Shown here: positions 32,707-40,722 of the stretch, piece after piece
Position numbering within the stretch: the stretch's first letter is position 1
Layout of the letters: every line of letters starts with the position of its first letter
Source of the DNA: Rugosimonospora sp040255525
GTDB lineage: Bacteria > Actinomycetota > Actinomycetes > Mycobacteriales > Micromonosporaceae
Assembly (NCBI GenBank): GCA_040255525.1
Contig: JBDZVD010000008.1
Coordinates: 1-64,000 of the forward strand
Direction: 5' to 3'
DNA length: 64,000 bases
The notes under the pieces: model-generated
Told to the model about the DNA's origin: nothing
The model's input: the letters and a program-made list of their open reading frames with translations, nothing else
Database searches by the model: none
Position numbers and translations under genes: made by a program

Positions 32707-35118
32707 CTAGTCGTCGCTCTTCGCGTCCACCGGGGTCTGCATCTTGGCGTCGCTGGTGCTGCGCCGGCGCGGTGCCCGCCCGGCCGGTTGGCGGGGCGCC
32801 GGGCCGGGCGGCGTCGCCTCCGGGATCGGCAGCCGTACCGGCGAGCCGACCTCGATGGTCACCGCTTCGCCGTAGTGCTGCAGTTCGATGCGTGCGCCCT
32901 CCGGGGAGTCCCCGTCGCGCACCTCGTAGGTGACTTCCTCCGGCGTCACGCTCACCCACAGCCGCAGGCCCTGCCACAGCAGGGCGAAGTCCAACCGCTC
33001 GATCTGGTGCGGAAGGCGGGGCGAGAACGACAGGTTGCCGTCGTGGTCGCGCATCCCGCCGAAGCCCGCGACGAGCGCGAGCCACGCGCCGGCCAGCGAC
33101 GCGATGTGGATGCCGTCCTCGGTGTTGTGGTTCAGGTCGCGCAGATCCATCAGGGCGACCTCGCCAAGATAGTCGTACGCCAGGTCGAGGTGGCCCACCT
33201 CGGCGGCCATCACCGCCTGCGTGGACGCGGACAGGGATGAGTCGCGGACCGTGCGCTCCTCGTAGTAGGCGAAGTTGCGGGCCTTGTCCTCCTTGGTGAA
33301 CGCGTCGCCGCGCCAGTGCATGGCCAGCACCACGTCCGCCTGCTTGATGACCTGGGTGCGGTACAGGTCGAAGTACGGGTAGTGCAGCAGCAGCGGGTAC
33401 TTCTCCGGGGGCGTGTTCTCGAAGTCCCACTCCGGGTGCCGGGTGAACCGCTCGGACTGCTGGTGCACCCCCAACTCCTCGTCGTAGGCGATGTGCATCG
33501 CCTTGGCCGCGTCCCGCCACGACGCCGCCTCTTCCTGGCCGACCCCGAGGGTGCGGGCCACCTGCGGGTACCGGATGACGGCGTCGGCCGCCGCGTTGAA
33601 GTTCCGCTGCGCCATCAGGTTCGTGTACACGTTGTCGTCGATGACGCCGGTGTACTCGTCGGGTCCGGTGATGCCGTCGATGTGGTACCGGCCGTGCCGG
33701 TCGTGGTGTCCCAGGGAGCGCCACAGGCGGGCGGTCTCCACCAGCAGTGCCACGCCGAAGTCCCGCTCGAAGTCGCGGTCCCCGGTGGCGTGCACGTAGC
33801 GCAGGCACGCGTCGGCGATGTCGGCGTTGATGTGGAACGCGGCGGTACCGGCCGGCCAGTACGCCGAGCATTCCTGCCCGCGGATCGTCCGCCAGGGAAA
33901 TGCCGCGCCGGCCAGCCCCAGCGTGCTGGCCCGCTCCCGGGCCGCGTCCAGGGTCAGGAACCGCCAGCGCAGCGGGCCGACCGCCGCTTCCGGGTGGGTG
34001 TAGATCAGCACCGGCAGCACGAACGTCTCGGTGTCCCAGAACGCGTGCCCGTCGTACCCGGGGCCGGTCAGCCCCTTCGCCGCGATCATCCGGTTTTCCG
34101 CCCGGGCCCCGGCCTGGAGCACCTCGAACAGGGCGAACCGGATCGCCTGCTGTACCTCGGGATCGCCGTCCACCCGGATGTCCGCGCCCCGCCAGAACGA
34201 GTCGAGGTACTGCCGCTGGCCGGCGAGCAGACCCTCCCAGCCGGTGAGCCGGGCGCCGGCCAGGGCGGCACCGGCCTCGTCGCGCAGCGCGGGCAGCGAG
34301 CGCCGGCCGGACCACGCGTACGCGACCAGCTTGATGATCCGCAGTCGCTGGCCGGGCTCCAGTACGCAGGCGATGCTGGTACGGGCCCAGTCCGGGAACG
34401 CCTCGGTGTCGACCAGGGTGTCCTCCGGGCCGGACACCAGGTGGTCCATCGCGGCCGCCACCCGCAGGCCGCTCGCCTTGGTGCTGTGGATCAGCAGGCC
34501 CCCGGCGTCCCGGGCGAGGTGCTCCTCGGCGGCCAGCGGCGCCTCCAGCACCGCCGCCACCCGTGGATCCTTCTTCCGCGGTGGCATTGCCTCGTTGGCG
34601 ACGAGTTCGGACTGCAGGATGAACCGGGCCGGTTCGTTGATCGGCTCGACCTCGTAGCAGATCGCGGCGACCGCCCGGTGGGTGAAGGAGACCAGCCGGG
34701 TGGAGCGCACGCGTACCTCCCGGCCGGCCGGCGAGACCCACTCGACCACACGCTCCAGGGTTCCGGCCCGCAGGTCCAGGATCCGCTCGTGCGAGCGCAG
34801 TTCGCCGTGCCGCACGTCGAACGGCTCATCATCGACGAGCAGCCGCATCAGCTTGCCGTTCGTGACGTTGATGATCGTCTCGCCGGACTCGGGAAAGCCG
34901 TAGCCGGCCTCCGCGTACGGCAGTGGCCGCAGTTCGCAGAACGAGTTCAGGTACGTGCCGGGCAGCCCGTGCGGTTCGCCCTCGTCCAGGTTGCCGCGCA
35001 GCCCGATGTGCCCGTTGGACAGGGCGAAGATCGATTCCGAGTGCGCCAACCGATCCAGGTCGAGCCGTGTCTCGCGGACCAACCAGGGCTCGATCGGGTA
35101 CGTGCTGTCCGTGGTCAC
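32707..35118 (-). CDS. Glycoside hydrolase family 65 phosphorylase
   Basis: An 803-residue enzyme of the GH65 type, which phosphorolyses alpha-glucosides such as maltose, trehalose, kojibiose or nigerose to beta-glucose 1-phosphate and a sugar. It has the N-terminal super-sandwich (ESIFALSNGHIGLRGNLDEG), the catalytic (alpha/alpha)6 barrel with the general acid Glu in HIDGITGPDEYTGVIDDNVY (about residue 488), the phosphate-site region and a C-terminal beta-domain. The last about 50 residues are basic, Pro-rich and disordered. Its GTG start overlaps the beta-PGM stop by 4 nt, confirming one operon. The disaccharide is not decidable here. Confidence 0.9.
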   Translation of the reverse strand: MTTDSTYPIEPWLVRETRLDLDRLAHSESIFALSNGHIGLRGNLDEGEPHGLPGTYLNSFCELRPLPYAEAGYGFPESGETIINVTNGKLMRLLVDDEPFDVRHGELRSHERILDLRAGTLERVVEWVSPAGREVRVRSTRLVSFTHRAVAAICYEVEPINEPARFILQSELVANEAMPPRKKDPRVAAVLEAPLAAEEHLARDAGGLLIHSTKASGLRVAAAMDHLVSGPEDTLVDTEAFPDWARTSIACVLEPGQRLRIIKLVAYAWSGRRSLPALRDEAGAALAGARLTGWEGLLAGQRQYLDSFWRGADIRVDGDPEVQQAIRFALFEVLQAGARAENRMIAAKGLTGPGYDGHAFWDTETFVLPVLIYTHPEAAVGPLRWRFLTLDAARERASTLGLAGAAFPWRTIRGQECSAYWPAGTAAFHINADIADACLRYVHATGDRDFERDFGVALLVETARLWRSLGHHDRHGRYHIDGITGPDEYTGVIDDNVYTNLMAQRNFNAAADAVIRYPQVARTLGVGQEEAASWRDAAKAMHIAYDEELGVHQQSERFTRHPEWDFENTPPEKYPLLLHYPYFDLYRTQVIKQADVVLAMHWRGDAFTKEDKARNFAYYEERTVRDSSLSASTQAVMAAEVGHLDLAYDYLGEVALMDLRDLNHNTEDGIHIASLAGAWLALVAGFGGMRDHDGNLSFSPRLPHQIERLDFALLWQGLRLWVSVTPEEVTYEVRDGDSPEGARIELQHYGEAVTIEVGSPVRLPIPEATPPGPAPRQPAGRAPRRRSTSDAKMQTPVDAKSDD

Positions 35119-35855
35119 GGCTTCTCCAACAGTTCGACGGGATCCTCCACCACCACGTCCGCGCCGGCCTGGCGCAGATCCTCGGCGTGCCCGACCCGGT
35201 CCACGCCGACCACGAAGCCGAAGTCACCGGCTCGGCCGGCCGCCACGCCGGCCACCGCGTCCTCGAACACCACCGCCTGCCGGGGCGACACGCCCAGGCG
35301 CTTGGCGCAGGCCAGAAACGTGTCCGGCTCGGGCTTGCCGCGCAGGTTCTCCTCCTTCGCGACGACCCCGTCCACGACTTGTTCGAACAGGTCGGTCAGG
35401 CCGGTGACGCGGAGCACCTCACGGGTGTTCTGGCTCGCGGAGACGAGCGCACGACGCAGCCCTGCGTCCCGGGCGGCGCGCAGGTACTCGACAGCGCCCT
35501 CGAACACCTGCACGCCGTCCTCGCGGATGCGGCGTTGCACGATCTGGTTCTTCCGGGCGCCTATGCCGTAGACGGTGTCCCGGTCCGGCGGGTCGTCCGG
35601 TTCGCCGTCGGGTACCGAGATGCCACGGGAAGCGAAGAAGGCACGGACCCCGTCTGCGCGGGGCCGGCCGTCCACGTAGTCGTTATAGTCAGCGGCGGGA
35701 TCGAAAGGCGCCAGCGGCTCACCGTCGTGTTCCCACCGTTTCAGGCAGTCATTGAACGTTTCCTGCCATGCCGCCCGGTGTACCGAGGCAGTCTGGGTGA
35801 GAACACCGTCGAGATCGAACAGGCATGCCGTGACGTCTCCTGGGAGACCGAGCAC
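35115..35855 (-). CDS. Beta-phosphoglucomutase-type HAD hydrolase
   Basis: A 246-residue HAD-superfamily protein. The nucleophile motif CLFDLDGVLT has D14 and D16; later motifs are RRALVSASQNTREVL (Ser), the Lys region EENLRGKPEPDTFL, and the acidic pair in AVVFEDAVAGVAAGRAGDFG. It has the beta-PGM cap. Together with the downstream GH65 phosphorylase it converts beta-glucose 1-phosphate to glucose 6-phosphate, so the pair channels a disaccharide into glycolysis. Gene order here is PGM first, then GH65, overlapping by 4 nt. Confidence 0.9.
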   Translation of the reverse strand: MLGLPGDVTACLFDLDGVLTQTASVHRAAWQETFNDCLKRWEHDGEPLAPFDPAADYNDYVDGRPRADGVRAFFASRGISVPDGEPDDPPDRDTVYGIGARKNQIVQRRIREDGVQVFEGAVEYLRAARDAGLRRALVSASQNTREVLRVTGLTDLFEQVVDGVVAKEENLRGKPEPDTFLACAKRLGVSPRQAVVFEDAVAGVAAGRAGDFGFVVGVDRVGHAEDLRQAGADVVVEDPVELLEKP

Positions 35856-36065
35856 GGCTTGACGGTATCCAGCGCCGACCGGCGCGGGCGGACGGTCGAC
35901 GGCAAATGCATTCGAAAGCCTGTATGGCGCGATTCGTGGGTTTCAGCCCGGGCGACCGGGGGCATACTGGGTGGCTGGCCGGCGCGGGATGGGCGGCACC
36001 GATGCGGTCCGGCGGCGCGCCGGTCGCTCGCCGCCGCGGGATCAGAGCCGGCGGCGCGGCGGTGC

Positions 36066-36332
36066 TCAGGCGTCTGCCTCCCGGCGGTCGAGCGTCGGGT
36101 CCGCCTCGAACCGGGCGAGCAGGTACCGCGCGGTCAGCGTGTCCACCCCGGTGCCCCGGGAGCCGTTCGGCCGGTACGTCACCGTCGCCGCGCGCGACGA
36201 AGCGCTCTCGACGACCCCGGAGCGCCACTGGCCGCCCCGGTAGATCCACACTGGGTCGGCCGGCCGGTAGCTGTCGGTGGGTGCGACATCGGCGGGGCTG
36301 CGCTTCTCGGGGTCGATGTCCGGTGCTGCCAT
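36066..36332 (-). CDS. Hypothetical small protein
   Basis: An 88-residue protein of no family I can name. The central SYRPADPVWIYRGGQWRSGV VESASSRAATVTY suggests a small beta-barrel (Tudor/SH3-like) that begins with VWIYRGGxWRSG; the termini are charged and disordered. Start ATG with AGGAGGG nearby upstream. It sits 14 bp from the end of the GGDEF gene, on the same strand, so it is probably co-transcribed with it. Confidence 0.65.
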   Translation of the reverse strand: MAAPDIDPEKRSPADVAPTDSYRPADPVWIYRGGQWRSGVVESASSRAATVTYRPNGSRGTGVDTLTARYLLARFEADPTLDRREADA

Positions 36333-36346
36333 GGTTCGGAGCCCTC

Positions 36347-37537
36347 CTACTCAGGTGTGCGATTGGTCACGTCGACCAGGGGGCGGGTCGCGCGTGACGA
36401 CGCCGGTAGGGGCTGGGGGGCCGGGGCGGGCTGCGTGGTGCGGCTCTGCCGGGCGGGCCCGCCGCTTCCGGCTGGAACGCAGATGACTGGTGCCGGGCGC
36501 AGCGCAGCGGGACCGTTCGCCTCGGCGCCGCCCAGGTCGGTGCCGTTGATCCCGCTGCCGTTGATCCCGCTGCCGTTGATCCGGGCGCCGCCCAGGCCGG
36601 AAGCGCCGCTGTCGGCGGTCGTGCCGACGAGCGCGGTGTCTCCGGCGGCGCTGGCAAGCGCGGTGTCTCCGGCGGCGCTGGCAAGCGCGGTGCCTGCGGC
36701 GGCGCTGACGAGTGCGGTGTCTGTGGCGGCCGGGTCGGCCGGGCTTCCGGCTGCCGGGTCGTCGGCTGAACGGCTTCCCGGCACTGCCGCCAGGGCGGCC
36801 GCCGTGAGGGCGGCTGGCGCGGGCACGGCTGGTGTGGGCACGGCTGGTGTGGGCACGGCTGGTGTGGGCACGGCTGGCGCGGCGCCCGTCGTACCGGTGG
36901 ACGGCTTCTCGCTCCAGGTCGGTGCGCGGCCGGCGCTGCGCGCGTGGCGCTTGGCCCGGTACATCGCGTCGTCGGCGTCCCGCAGCGCGCCGGCGAGGTC
37001 GGCGGCGTAGCCGATCAGCGGCACCACGCCCACCGAGGCCGTGATGGTCAGGCTCCGGCCGGCGATCGGCATCGGTGCCGCCAGCGCCTCGGCCAGCCGC
37101 TGACCGGTCGGGTACGCGACGGATCCACCACCGGTCGAATTGGCGAACAGCCCGGCGAACTCGTCGCCGCCGATCCGTGCCACCAGGTTGTCGCCGGCGT
37201 ACGCGGCGAGGCGCTGCGCGATCGTGATGAGTACCTCGTCGCCGGCGGCGTGCCCGAACTCGTCGTTGACGCGCTTGAAGTCGTCCAGGTCGAGCAGGAC
37301 CACCGCCAGCGGGTGGTGCGCCGGGTCAGCGATGATCGCCGCTCCCCGCTGGTAGAAGGTCCGGCGGTTGGGCAGGCCGGTGAGCGGATCATGGCGGGCG
37401 GCGTGCCGCTCGGCGCGGAGTTCGCCGCGGAGCAGGTTGGCCTCAGCCTCGGCTCGGCTCGCCCGACCGTACCAGTGCCACCCGGCACCAATGGCCGATG
37501 CCATGGCGACTCCGGCCACGACCGCGAGGGGGTCCAT
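36347..37537 (-). CDS. GGDEF domain protein (putative diguanylate cyclase)
   Basis: A 396-residue protein. The ATG of MDPLAVVAGVAMASAIGAGW has AGGGAG upstream and opens one membrane helix (about 3-20). The GGDEF domain (about 45-205) has HDPLTGLPNRRTFYQRG, the metal-site D83 in VLLDLDDFKRVNDEFGHAAG, and an intact G123-G-D-E-F127, so it is probably active in making c-di-GMP. No RxxD inhibitory site precedes the motif. The C-terminal half is disordered: four AVPTP-type repeats, then GTALASAAGD and INGSG repeats, encoded by minisatellites. It lacks a sensory domain. Confidence 0.87.
   Translation of the reverse strand: MDPLAVVAGVAMASAIGAGWHWYGRASRAEAEANLLRGELRAERHAARHDPLTGLPNRRTFYQRGAAIIADPAHHPLAVVLLDLDDFKRVNDEFGHAAGDEVLITIAQRLAAYAGDNLVARIGGDEFAGLFANSTGGGSVAYPTGQRLAEALAAPMPIAGRSLTITASVGVVPLIGYAADLAGALRDADDAMYRAKRHARSAGRAPTWSEKPSTGTTGAAPAVPTPAVPTPAVPTPAVPAPAALTAAALAAVPGSRSADDPAAGSPADPAATDTALVSAAAGTALASAAGDTALASAAGDTALVGTTADSGASGLGGARINGSGINGSGINGTDLGGAEANGPAALRPAPVICVPAGSGGPARQSRTTQPAPAPQPLPASSRATRPLVDVTNRTPE
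36821..36880. repeat. 15-bp minisatellite in the GGDEF gene tail
   Basis: Four head-to-tail copies of a 15-bp unit (GGGCACGGCTGGTGT, last copy one-base variant) encoding AVPTP repeats. Further short repeats in the same tail are TGCCGTTGATCCCGC near 36541 and a 27-bp-type unit around 36640-36720. All keep frame. Confidence 0.85.
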
Positions 37538-37853
37538 TGGGGGATCTCCCTTTACCGTCGGTAATCGCGTGTCGACTGCGCCCGGTGCTGGCACAAGTCC
37601 GTGACCGGCTGATTAATGTCGTGGCGTCCCACATCTCGCGTCAACGTTCCGCCGCCCGACCACGAAGCGTAAACGGACAAGTACGGATGCACATGCGATA
37701 TCATCCTCGTCGTGCCTTGCATGCGCAAGAGCCGATGCACGTGCATCCGAGCCGTGCAGGGCCCCCCGCCGCGCGCGAGGCCCATCAAACGGATGGGGCG
37801 GGGGGCCATTCGGCCGCTCCTCGCGCCGTCCCCGAAACGGGTAGAGGAACTTG
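37538..37853. promoter_or_regulatory. Structured leader region before the DUF397 gene
   Basis: A 316-bp region with no gene. A cluster of palindromes comes first: CTTGCATGCGCAAG at 37717-37730 (imperfect) and GATGCACGTGCATC at 37734-37747 (perfect). A strong RNA-type hairpin follows: GGCCCCCCGCC (37760-37770) with GGCGGGGGGCC (37797-37807), containing an inner CCCATC/GATGGG stem. It lies about 46 bp before the DUF397 start. The layout suggests an operator followed by an attenuator or terminator. Confidence 0.65.
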
Positions 37854-38090
37854 ATGCACCAGACGTACAACGGCATGCCCGCCGACGAACTCCCCGCCGT
37901 CAGCTGGCAGAAGAGTCGCCGGAGCAACCCCAGCGGAAACTGCGTCGAGATGGCCGGTCTGCCCGACGGCGGCATTGCGATCCGCAACTCGCGGGACCCG
38001 CAAGGCCCGGCGCTCATCTACACGGTGGATGAGATCGCCGCGTTCATCGGCGGCGCGAGGGACGGCGACTTCGACAAGTTCATCCAATGA
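37854..38090 (+). CDS. DUF397 protein
   Basis: A 78-residue protein with the typical DUF397 features: AVSWQKSRRSNPSGNCVEMA, GGIAIRNSRDPQGPALIYT and the EIAAFIGGARDGDFDKFI tail. DUF397 proteins are usually encoded beside Scr1-type XRE regulators and act as their partners or antagonists in Streptomyces development and antibiotic control. Here the DUF397 gene precedes the XRE gene by 240 bp, on the same strand, reversed from the usual order. The ATG has GAGGA seven bases upstream. Confidence 0.92.
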   Translation: MHQTYNGMPADELPAVSWQKSRRSNPSGNCVEMAGLPDGGIAIRNSRDPQGPALIYTVDEIAAFIGGARDGDFDKFIQ

Positions 38091-38140
38091 CGCCCTAGCG
38101 GTCATGCCACGGTGCCGGATGGCGCCAGCCGGCCGTCTCC

Positions 38141-38186
38141 GACCGGTCCGGCCCGGCGTCTGACGCGCCGCGACCCGGGCCAGTCG
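38141..38186 (+). repeat. Palindromic intergenic repeat, copy 4
   Basis: GACCGGTCCGGCCCGGCGTC opens the element, which closes with CGACCCGGGCCAGTCG. Its internal arms (GGCCCGG/CCGGGCC) differ from copy 1 but pair, so changes are compensated. It lies between DUF397 and XRE. Confidence 0.78.
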
Positions 38187-38330
38187 TTCACACCACCCCG
38201 GTGCCACGCGCACGCACTACACCCAGATGTCGGGCGCGCGGCTTGCCCGATAACCCTGTGTCCATGGCATGCTTACCCGGATACTACGGGGCGGCCGGCG
38301 GGTCGCCGCTCGTCATCCGGAGGGTTGAGC

Positions 38331-39215
38331 GTGACAACGGCTGGGGTTGAGGGCGGCTCAGGCGGTGGCCCCACCGTGCTGCGCATGCTGCTCGGCGCTC
38401 ATCTGCGCCGGCTGCGTGAGGCGCAGGGAGTCAGCCGCGAGGACGCCGGCTGGGAGATCCGCTCGTCCGAGTCGAAGATCAGCAGGATGGAGTTGGGCCG
38501 CGTCAGCTTCAAGGAGCGCGATGTCGCGGACCTGCTGACCCTGTACGGGCTGGATGACGAGGAGGAGCGCGAGCGGCTGCTCGCGCTTGCCCGCGACGCG
38601 AACACGCCCGGCTGGTGGCACCGCTTCGGCGATGTGCTGCCCAACTGGTTCCAGTCGTACCTGGGCCTGGAGGCCGCGGCGTCGCTGATCCGCACGTACG
38701 AGGTCCAGTTCGTGCCCGGCCTGCTGCAGACCGAGGACTACGCCCGCGAGGTGGTCAGGCTCGGCCACGGCAAGGCCACCGGCGAAGAGCTCGATCGCCG
38801 GGTCGGTGTGCGTATCACCCGGCAGCAGCTGCTCAGCCGGCCGAACCCGGCCCAGCTCTGGGCGGTGATCGACGAGGCCGTGCTGCGCCGGCCGATCGGC
38901 GGCGCGAAGGTGATGCGTGCCCAGATCGAGGCGCTGATCGCGGCGACCGACCTGCCGAACGTGCGCCTCCAGGTGATCGGGTTCCACGTCGGCGGCCATG
39001 CGGCGGCCGGTGGGGCGTTCAGCATCCTGCGCTTCCCCGACCCTGAACTGCCCGACGTGGTCTACATCGAGCAGCTGACCAGCGCGCTGTATCTGGACAA
39101 GCGGGACGATGTGGATCTGTACGCCGAGGCCATGGAGGTCCTCTGCGTGGAGGCCGACCCGCCTGCCCGCACCGCGGACATCCTCACGCGGATCCTGCAC
39201 GAGCTGGACGGATAG
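38331..39215 (+). CDS. XRE family regulator, Scr1-type (DUF5753)
   Basis: A 294-residue regulator. The GTG start has CGGAGGG upstream. The helix-turn-helix (about residues 18-72) reads LLGAHLRRLREAQGVSREDA, GWEIRSSESKISRMELGRVS. The C-terminal DUF5753 domain contains LIRTYEVQFVPGLLQTEDYA, RRVGVRITRQQLLSRPNPAQ, VIDEAVLRRPIGG and VYIEQLTSALYLDKRDDVDL. Such proteins pair with DUF397 partners and often control development or secondary metabolism. The palindromes before DUF397 are candidate operators. Confidence 0.9.
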   Translation: MTTAGVEGGSGGGPTVLRMLLGAHLRRLREAQGVSREDAGWEIRSSESKISRMELGRVSFKERDVADLLTLYGLDDEEERERLLALARDANTPGWWHRFGDVLPNWFQSYLGLEAAASLIRTYEVQFVPGLLQTEDYAREVVRLGHGKATGEELDRRVGVRITRQQLLSRPNPAQLWAVIDEAVLRRPIGGAKVMRAQIEALIAATDLPNVRLQVIGFHVGGHAAAGGAFSILRFPDPELPDVVYIEQLTSALYLDKRDDVDLYAEAMEVLCVEADPPARTADILTRILHELDG

Positions 39216-39282
39216 CGACGGGTAACCGGCGTCCCAGATCGGGTGCGTGTCGATGGGCCGCCCGGCGCGTTAGCGTCGATGA

Positions 39283-40722
39283 GTGAATCAAACGCCGCAG
39301 ATGATCACTCCCACTCCGCCCGACGACCTGCCCCGTACCCTCGGCGGCCTGCGCGCGGCCGGCTACAAGTACCGCTCGGTCAAGCAGGAACTCCGCGAGA
39401 ACCTGTTGATCAGGATGGGCGAGAACCGGCCCCGGTTCCCCGGCATCGTCGGCTACGAAGACACGGTGCTGCCGGAGGTCGAGCGCGCCCTGCTCGCCGG
39501 CCACGACATGGTGCTTCTCGGGGAGCGCGGCCAGGGCAAGACCAGGGTGATGCGCTCGCTGGTCAACCTCCTCGACGAGTGGACCCCGGTGATCGCCGGC
39601 TCCGAGCTGAACGAGCACCCGCTCCACCCGATCACGCCGGCCGCGCGCCGGCTCGCCGCGGAGGCCGGCGACGAGCTGCCGGTCGCCTGGCTGCACCGCT
39701 CGCTGCGGTACGGCGAGAAGCTGGCGACGCCGGACACCAGCGTCGGCGACCTGGTGGGTGATGTCGACCCGATCCGCGTCGCGCAGGGCCGGACGCTGGG
39801 CGACCCGGAGACGATCCACTTCGGCCTGGTGCCCCGCACCAACCGGGGCATCTTCGCCATCAACGAGCTGCCCGACCTCGCCGAGCGGATCCAGGTCTCG
39901 CTGCTCAACGTGCTGGAGGAGCGGGACATCCAGGTGCGCGGGTACCAGCTGCGGCTGCCCCTGGACGTGCTGCTGGTGGCGAGCGCGAACCCCGAGGACT
40001 ACACGAACCGGGGCCGGATCATCACGCCGCTCAAGGACCGGTTCGGCGCGGAGATCCGCACCCACTACCCGGCCGACCTGGAGCTGGAGATGGACCTGAT
40101 CCGGCAGGAGGCCGACGTGGTGGCCCCGGTACCCGACCACGTGGTCGAGCTGATCGCCCGGTTCACCCGGGAGGTCCGCGAGTCTCCGTCGGTCGACTCC
40201 CGCTCCGGTGTCTCGGCCCGGTTCGCGATCGCCGCCGCCGAGACCGTCGCCGCGTCCGCGCTGCGCCGCGCCGGCCTGCTCGGCGAGGAGGACCCGGTGG
40301 CCCGGGTCGGCGACACCACGTCGGTGACCAGCACGCTGCGCGGCAAGGTGGAGTTCGAGAGCGGCGAGGAAGGCCGGGAGATCGAGATCCTCGGACACCT
40401 GCTGCGTACCGCGACCGCGGAGACCTTCCGCTCCCGGCTGGCCGGCCTGGATCTGTCCGGCTTCACCGACATCGTGGCGGAGGGTGGCGTCATCGAGACC
40501 GGTGAACTGGTCACCGCCGACGAGCTGCTGCGCCAGGTCGGTACGGTGCCGGGGCTGGCCAAGGTACTGGAGCGGCTCGGCCTGGGCGACGCGCCGACCC
40601 GGGGCGAGGCCGCCGCCGGGGTGGAGTTCGTGCTCGAGGGCCTGTACCTGACCCGCCGGCTGTCCAAGGAACTCCGTGAGGACGGCCGGACCGCGTACGG
40701 CCCGGGTGGGCGGCGCCAGTAA
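39283..40722 (+). CDS. MoxR/Mg-chelatase-like AAA+ ATPase
   Basis: A 479-residue AAA+ protein. Walker A is GERGQGKT (80-87), Walker B IFAINELPDL (E195), sensor 1 ASANPEDYTNRGR, and the Arg finger region ITPLKDRF/SGVSARF. The C-terminal lid and helical domain (about 290-479) ends YLTRRLSKELREDGRTAYGP. It resembles BchI/MoxR-type chaperone ATPases that work with a VWA partner to insert metals or remodel enzymes. The next gene encodes such a VWA protein, and its ATG overlaps this stop by 1 nt (TAATG). The substrate is unknown. Confidence 0.87.
   Translation: MNQTPQMITPTPPDDLPRTLGGLRAAGYKYRSVKQELRENLLIRMGENRPRFPGIVGYEDTVLPEVERALLAGHDMVLLGERGQGKTRVMRSLVNLLDEWTPVIAGSELNEHPLHPITPAARRLAAEAGDELPVAWLHRSLRYGEKLATPDTSVGDLVGDVDPIRVAQGRTLGDPETIHFGLVPRTNRGIFAINELPDLAERIQVSLLNVLEERDIQVRGYQLRLPLDVLLVASANPEDYTNRGRIITPLKDRFGAEIRTHYPADLELEMDLIRQEADVVAPVPDHVVELIARFTREVRESPSVDSRSGVSARFAIAAAETVAASALRRAGLLGEEDPVARVGDTTSVTSTLRGKVEFESGEEGREIEILGHLLRTATAETFRSRLAGLDLSGFTDIVAEGGVIETGELVTADELLRQVGTVPGLAKVLERLGLGDAPTRGEAAAGVEFVLEGLYLTRRLSKELREDGRTAYGPGGRRQ

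Noticed and set aside
35856..36065. A gene between beta-PGM and the small hypothetical protein
   Set aside because: 210 bp with no frame having an RBS or recognisable sequence; the short open frames look like noise.
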